Of a stretch of 45,778 nt of DNA, positions 43,456-45,778 are shown piece after piece (position 1 is the stretch's first letter; every line of letters starts with the position of its first letter). The DNA is taken from the NCBI GenBank assembly GCA_019310965.1, contig JAFDDG010000025.1, forward strand, positions 1 to 45,778. Reading direction: 5' to 3'. The translations under genes and the position numbers were made by a program. The stretch is from Deltaproteobacteria bacterium. GTDB taxonomy: Bacteria; Myxococcota_A; UBA9160; SMWR01. The notes under the pieces were generated by a model, which saw only the letters and a program-made list of their open reading frames with translations, did no database searches and had not been told where the DNA came from.

Positions 43456-44930
43456 TAGAAGGGCACTTCGTCGTCGTCGTCGGGGCCGCCGAAGCCGCCG
43501 CCGGAATTCGACCCTCCGAAGCCACCGGGCGGCCGAGGCACCTGCACGACGCCATCCCCGGGCGCATCGGCGAGATCGCGGAAATTCGCGTAACGCGCCT
43601 CGAAGGCGAGCCTCACCGTACCCGTCGGACCGTTGCGCTGCTTCGCGATGATGAGCTCGGCGAGCCCGCGGTTCTCTTCGCTCGGGTTGTAGACCTCGTC
43701 GCGATAGATGAAGGCGATCACGTCGGCATCCTGTTCGATCGCGCCGGACTCGCGCAGGTCGCCCATGTTCGGGCGGCGCTTGTCTGGATCGCGCTGCTCG
43801 GGACCGCGGTTGAGCTGCGAGAGTGCGATCACCGGAAGATCCAGCTCCTTGGCCAGCGCCTTCAGACCGTGGCTGATCTGCGCAATCTCGAGATCCTTGC
43901 GCGCCTGGGGCTCGTCGGCATGGGCCAGCTGCAGGTAATCGACCATCACCATGTCGAGGCCGCGCTCGGTGGCGAGGCGCCGGCACTTGGCCTTGATCTC
44001 GAGGATGGTGATGGTGCCCGAATCGTCGACCCAGATATCTGCGTCGGCGAGCACGCCAGCCTTCTGCACCAGCTTCTGGTGATCTGTGCTCGAGCCGAAG
44101 CCGCGCCGGAAGCTCGAGAGATCCACCCGTGCCTCCGACGACAGGAGGCGCAGCGCCAGCGCGCGATTGGTCATTTCCAGGGAGAAGATGGCGACCTTCT
44201 TGCCGTGATCGATCGCAGCGTTGCGGGCGACGTTCAGCGCCAGCGCGGTCTTTCCCATGGAAGGTCGCGCTGCGATGATGACCAGCTCGCCACCCTGCAG
44301 ACCACCGGTTTTCTCGTCGAGGTCCTTGAAGCCCGTCGGCACGCCGGTCAGCTCGCCGCCGCGATCCATCAACATCTCGACGAAGTCGATGGCGCCGGCC
44401 ATCTCGTCGTGGAGGCTGGCGAAGGTCTGTCGACTCTTGGCGCGACCGATCTCGAAGACGCGAGACTCCGCCTGGTCGAGCAGGCGGTCCGCCATTTCCG
44501 TCTCCTCGTAGCCGAGCTGCACGATATCGGTGGCCACCGCGATCAGGCCGCGCTTGACGGATTTGTCGCGCACGATGCGGGCGTGAGTCGCGACGTTCGC
44601 CGCTGTCGCTTCGTAGTCGAAGAGCTCTGCGAGATAGAGGTGTCCCCCGACGGCGTCGAGGAGCTTCTTCTCGTTGAGATGATTCGCGAGAGTGAGCAGG
44701 TCGACCGGCTCGTTCGCATCCTGCAGCGCGAGCATCGACGTAAACAGCTGCTGGTGCGTCGGGTGGTAGAAGTCTTCCGGCTTCACCTCATTCAACACGG
44801 AGTGAATCGCAACGTTGTCGTGCAGCAACGCCGACAGCACGGCCTTCTCCGCCTCGATGTCCTGCGGCAGCAGGCGTCCGGCGGCCTCGGCGGGCAGTTC
44901 GTTGTGCGGCTGGGTACGGGCCGTCGCCAC
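43455..44930 (-). CDS. dnaB: replicative DNA helicase with SSB-like C-terminal tip
   Basis: Hexameric 5'-3' helicase at the replication fork, 491 residues. N-terminal primase-interacting domain (20-165) with PQDIEAEKAVLSALL and HQQLFTSM; RecA-like motor with Walker A ARPSMGKT at 221-228, FSLEM, MVDYLQL, SQLNRGPEQR, DLRESGAIEQDADV and the arginine-finger region AKQRNGPTGTV. The core ends near residue 450 (EARYANFRDL). The remaining tail is a Pro/Gly-rich linker (about 459-482) and a last octapeptide DDDDEVPF, closely resembling the linker and DDDIPF tip of single-stranded-DNA-binding protein. The GTG start follows GGAGGGG with 5-nt spacing. Lies in the conserved rpsR-rplI-dnaB order. Confidence 0.97.
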   Translation of the reverse strand: MATARTQPHNELPAEAAGRLLPQDIEAEKAVLSALLHDNVAIHSVLNEVKPEDFYHPTHQQLFTSMLALQDANEPVDLLTLANHLNEKKLLDAVGGHLYLAELFDYEATAANVATHARIVRDKSVKRGLIAVATDIVQLGYEETEMADRLLDQAESRVFEIGRAKSRQTFASLHDEMAGAIDFVEMLMDRGGELTGVPTGFKDLDEKTGGLQGGELVIIAARPSMGKTALALNVARNAAIDHGKKVAIFSLEMTNRALALRLLSSEARVDLSSFRRGFGSSTDHQKLVQKAGVLADADIWVDDSGTITILEIKAKCRRLATERGLDMVMVDYLQLAHADEPQARKDLEIAQISHGLKALAKELDLPVIALSQLNRGPEQRDPDKRRPNMGDLRESGAIEQDADVIAFIYRDEVYNPSEENRGLAELIIAKQRNGPTGTVRLAFEARYANFRDLADAPGDGVVQVPRPPGGFGGSNSGGGFGGPDDDDEVPF

Positions 44931-44992
44931 GGCACCCCCTCCGTGGTGGATCGGAACCCGCTGATTCTATCAGAGCCGAAGCGAAGCGGCGT

Positions 44993-45448
44993 TCACTCCT
45001 CGGCGGCAATCGTGACTTTGAGCTCCGCCACCACATCGCGGTGGAGCTTCACGCGCACGCCGTGCTCTCCGGCTGTCTTGATCGGCTCGGGGAGCTCGAT
45101 CCTGCGGCGCTCGATCTCGACGCCCTTCGCGGCGAGCGCCTCGCGAATCTGCAACGACGTGACGGAGCCGAAGAGCTTGCCCTCTTCGCCCACCCGCGCA
45201 GAGATCTCGACCGAGAGCGATTCGAGACGCTTCTTCACCGCCCCGAAGTCCTTCAGCTGCTTGGCGGCCTTCTCGGCCACCACGCGCTTGTGGTGGTCGA
45301 GCTGCTTGACGCGCGCCTCGGTGGCGAAGATCGCCTTCCCCTGCGGGATCAGATAGTTCCGGGCGAAGCCCGGCTTGACCTTCACCAGGTCGCCGACTTC
45401 GCCGAGATTCGCGACCGCTTCCTGGAGGATCAGATTCACCTGGGCCAT
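44993..45448 (-). CDS. rplI: 50S ribosomal protein bL9
   Basis: Large-subunit ribosomal protein binding 23S rRNA near the L1 stalk. 151 residues, normal length. The N-domain shows VNLILQEAVANLGEVGDLVKVKPGFARNYLIPQGKA (signature in two halves near residues 4-39), then the long connecting helix and C-domain with GKLFGSVTSLQIREALAAKG. The start is ATG 45448 with AGGGA about 11 nt upstream. 12 nt downstream of rpsR and 62 nt upstream of dnaB, the widely conserved order. Confidence 0.97.
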   Translation of the reverse strand: MAQVNLILQEAVANLGEVGDLVKVKPGFARNYLIPQGKAIFATEARVKQLDHHKRVVAEKAAKQLKDFGAVKKRLESLSVEISARVGEEGKLFGSVTSLQIREALAAKGVEIERRRIELPEPIKTAGEHGVRVKLHRDVVAELKVTIAAEE

Positions 45449-45460
45449 GGCTGCGCATCC

Positions 45461-45778
45461 CTACATGTAGTTTGCGGATGTGGGTAAGATCGCCAGATGG
45501 CGCGCGCGTTTGATCGCGAGAGCCAGCGGCCGCTGGTGCCGGGCGCAGTTGCCCGAGATCCTGCGGGGGATCATCTTGCCGGTCTCACTGATGAAGAGCC
45601 GCAGCGTCTTCGCGTCGCGGTACTCGATCACCAGTGTCGAGTCGGCGCAGAAGCGGCACACCTTGCGGCGTACGAAGCCCTTCTTGCCCTTCTTGCGGGA
45701 CTTCTTGCGCGCCTTGGCACGCAGCCGACCCTTGACGCTCTGCGGGTGCTCGCGCTCGCTGCGCTCGTAGCGATCTCC
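45461..45778 (-). CDS. rpsR: 30S ribosomal protein bS18 (partial, start beyond window)
   Basis: Small-subunit protein bS18. The visible 105 codons contain the conserved core: [57 protein letters not shown]. CxxC plus the Cys of GNCARHQ form the zinc-binding set of C-plus S18 proteins. The open frame continues to the window edge with a Lys/Arg-rich stretch ([16 protein letters not shown]) preceded by [15 protein letters not shown], so the N-terminus is more than 35 residues longer than the roughly 10-20 residues usual before CRFC. No start codon is seen inside the window. Confidence 0.95.
   Translation of the reverse strand, partial: GDRYERSEREHPQSVKGRLRAKARKKSRKKGKKGFVRRKVCRFCADSTLVIEYRDAKTLRLFISETGKMIPRRISGNCARHQRPLALAIKRARHLAILPTSANYM

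Overview
The window comes from a Gram-negative bacterium with a high-G+C genome (about two-thirds by eye) and tightly packed genes. Evidence for Gram-negative: an outer-membrane barrel protein, a lipoprotein cytochrome c peroxidase, LolA-like and AsmA-like envelope proteins, heptose nucleotide synthesis (HldC) and the murein-recycling ligase Mpl. The mix (NtrBC, PtsP, HAE3-type RND pump, CHAT/FecR proteins) would suit a deltaproteobacterial or myxobacterial-type lineage, but that is inference and no taxonomic marker was compared. Chromosomal housekeeping genes dominate. I see no insertion sequence, prophage, CRISPR array, tRNA or rRNA. The one repeat that looks mobile is a 29-bp perfect palindrome near 39.8 kb.

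Layout. 0-3.3 kb: putrescine synthesis from agmatine (aguB-aguA, minus strand), a membrane-anchored NYN RNase-like protein, a D-2-hydroxyacid dehydrogenase. 3.5-11 kb (plus): HAE3-type RND/MMPL pump, leuS, a regulation-rich intergenic region leading to an unrecognised 71-aa protein, an EamA transporter. 11-13.8 kb (minus): a small XRE regulator and ptsP, whose best start appears to be AUU. 14.2-17.4 kb (plus): AsmA-like protein and hldC. 17.5-19.4 kb (minus): moeA-mobA. 19.5-24 kb (plus): ntrB-ntrC-thiE-CNT transporter, each overlapping the next by 4 nt. 24-25.5 kb (minus): a CcmD-like micropeptide, SirB1-family protein and HAD hydrolase, also overlapping. 25.6-33.5 kb: acetoacetyl-CoA synthetase followed by an exported TPR-CHAT protease-like protein, convergent with an exported FecR-domain protein and a TPR/outer-membrane beta-barrel protein. 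33.6-39.7 kb: prpE, di-haem peroxidase, Mrp/ApbC without its CxxC pair, LolA-like protein, thiD. 39.9-45.8 kb (minus): the conserved rpsR-rplI-dnaB block followed by murein-recycling genes ldcA, a beta-lactamase-fold serine hydrolase, and mpl.

Most interesting: (1) the DnaB C-terminus, a Gly-rich linker ending in DDDDEVPF, mimics the SSB C-terminal tip; (2) the exported CHAT / exported FecR / TPR-barrel trio may be an undescribed envelope module; (3) ptsP has a textbook Shine-Dalgarno placed in front of AUU; (4) the leuS-to-small-ORF region carries direct repeats 21/42 bp apart, an extended -10 promoter and, about 40 nt after the predicted start, an intrinsic terminator, ahead of a gene with a near-ideal ribosome binding site. 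Functions are from motif recognition by eye; no database search was run.
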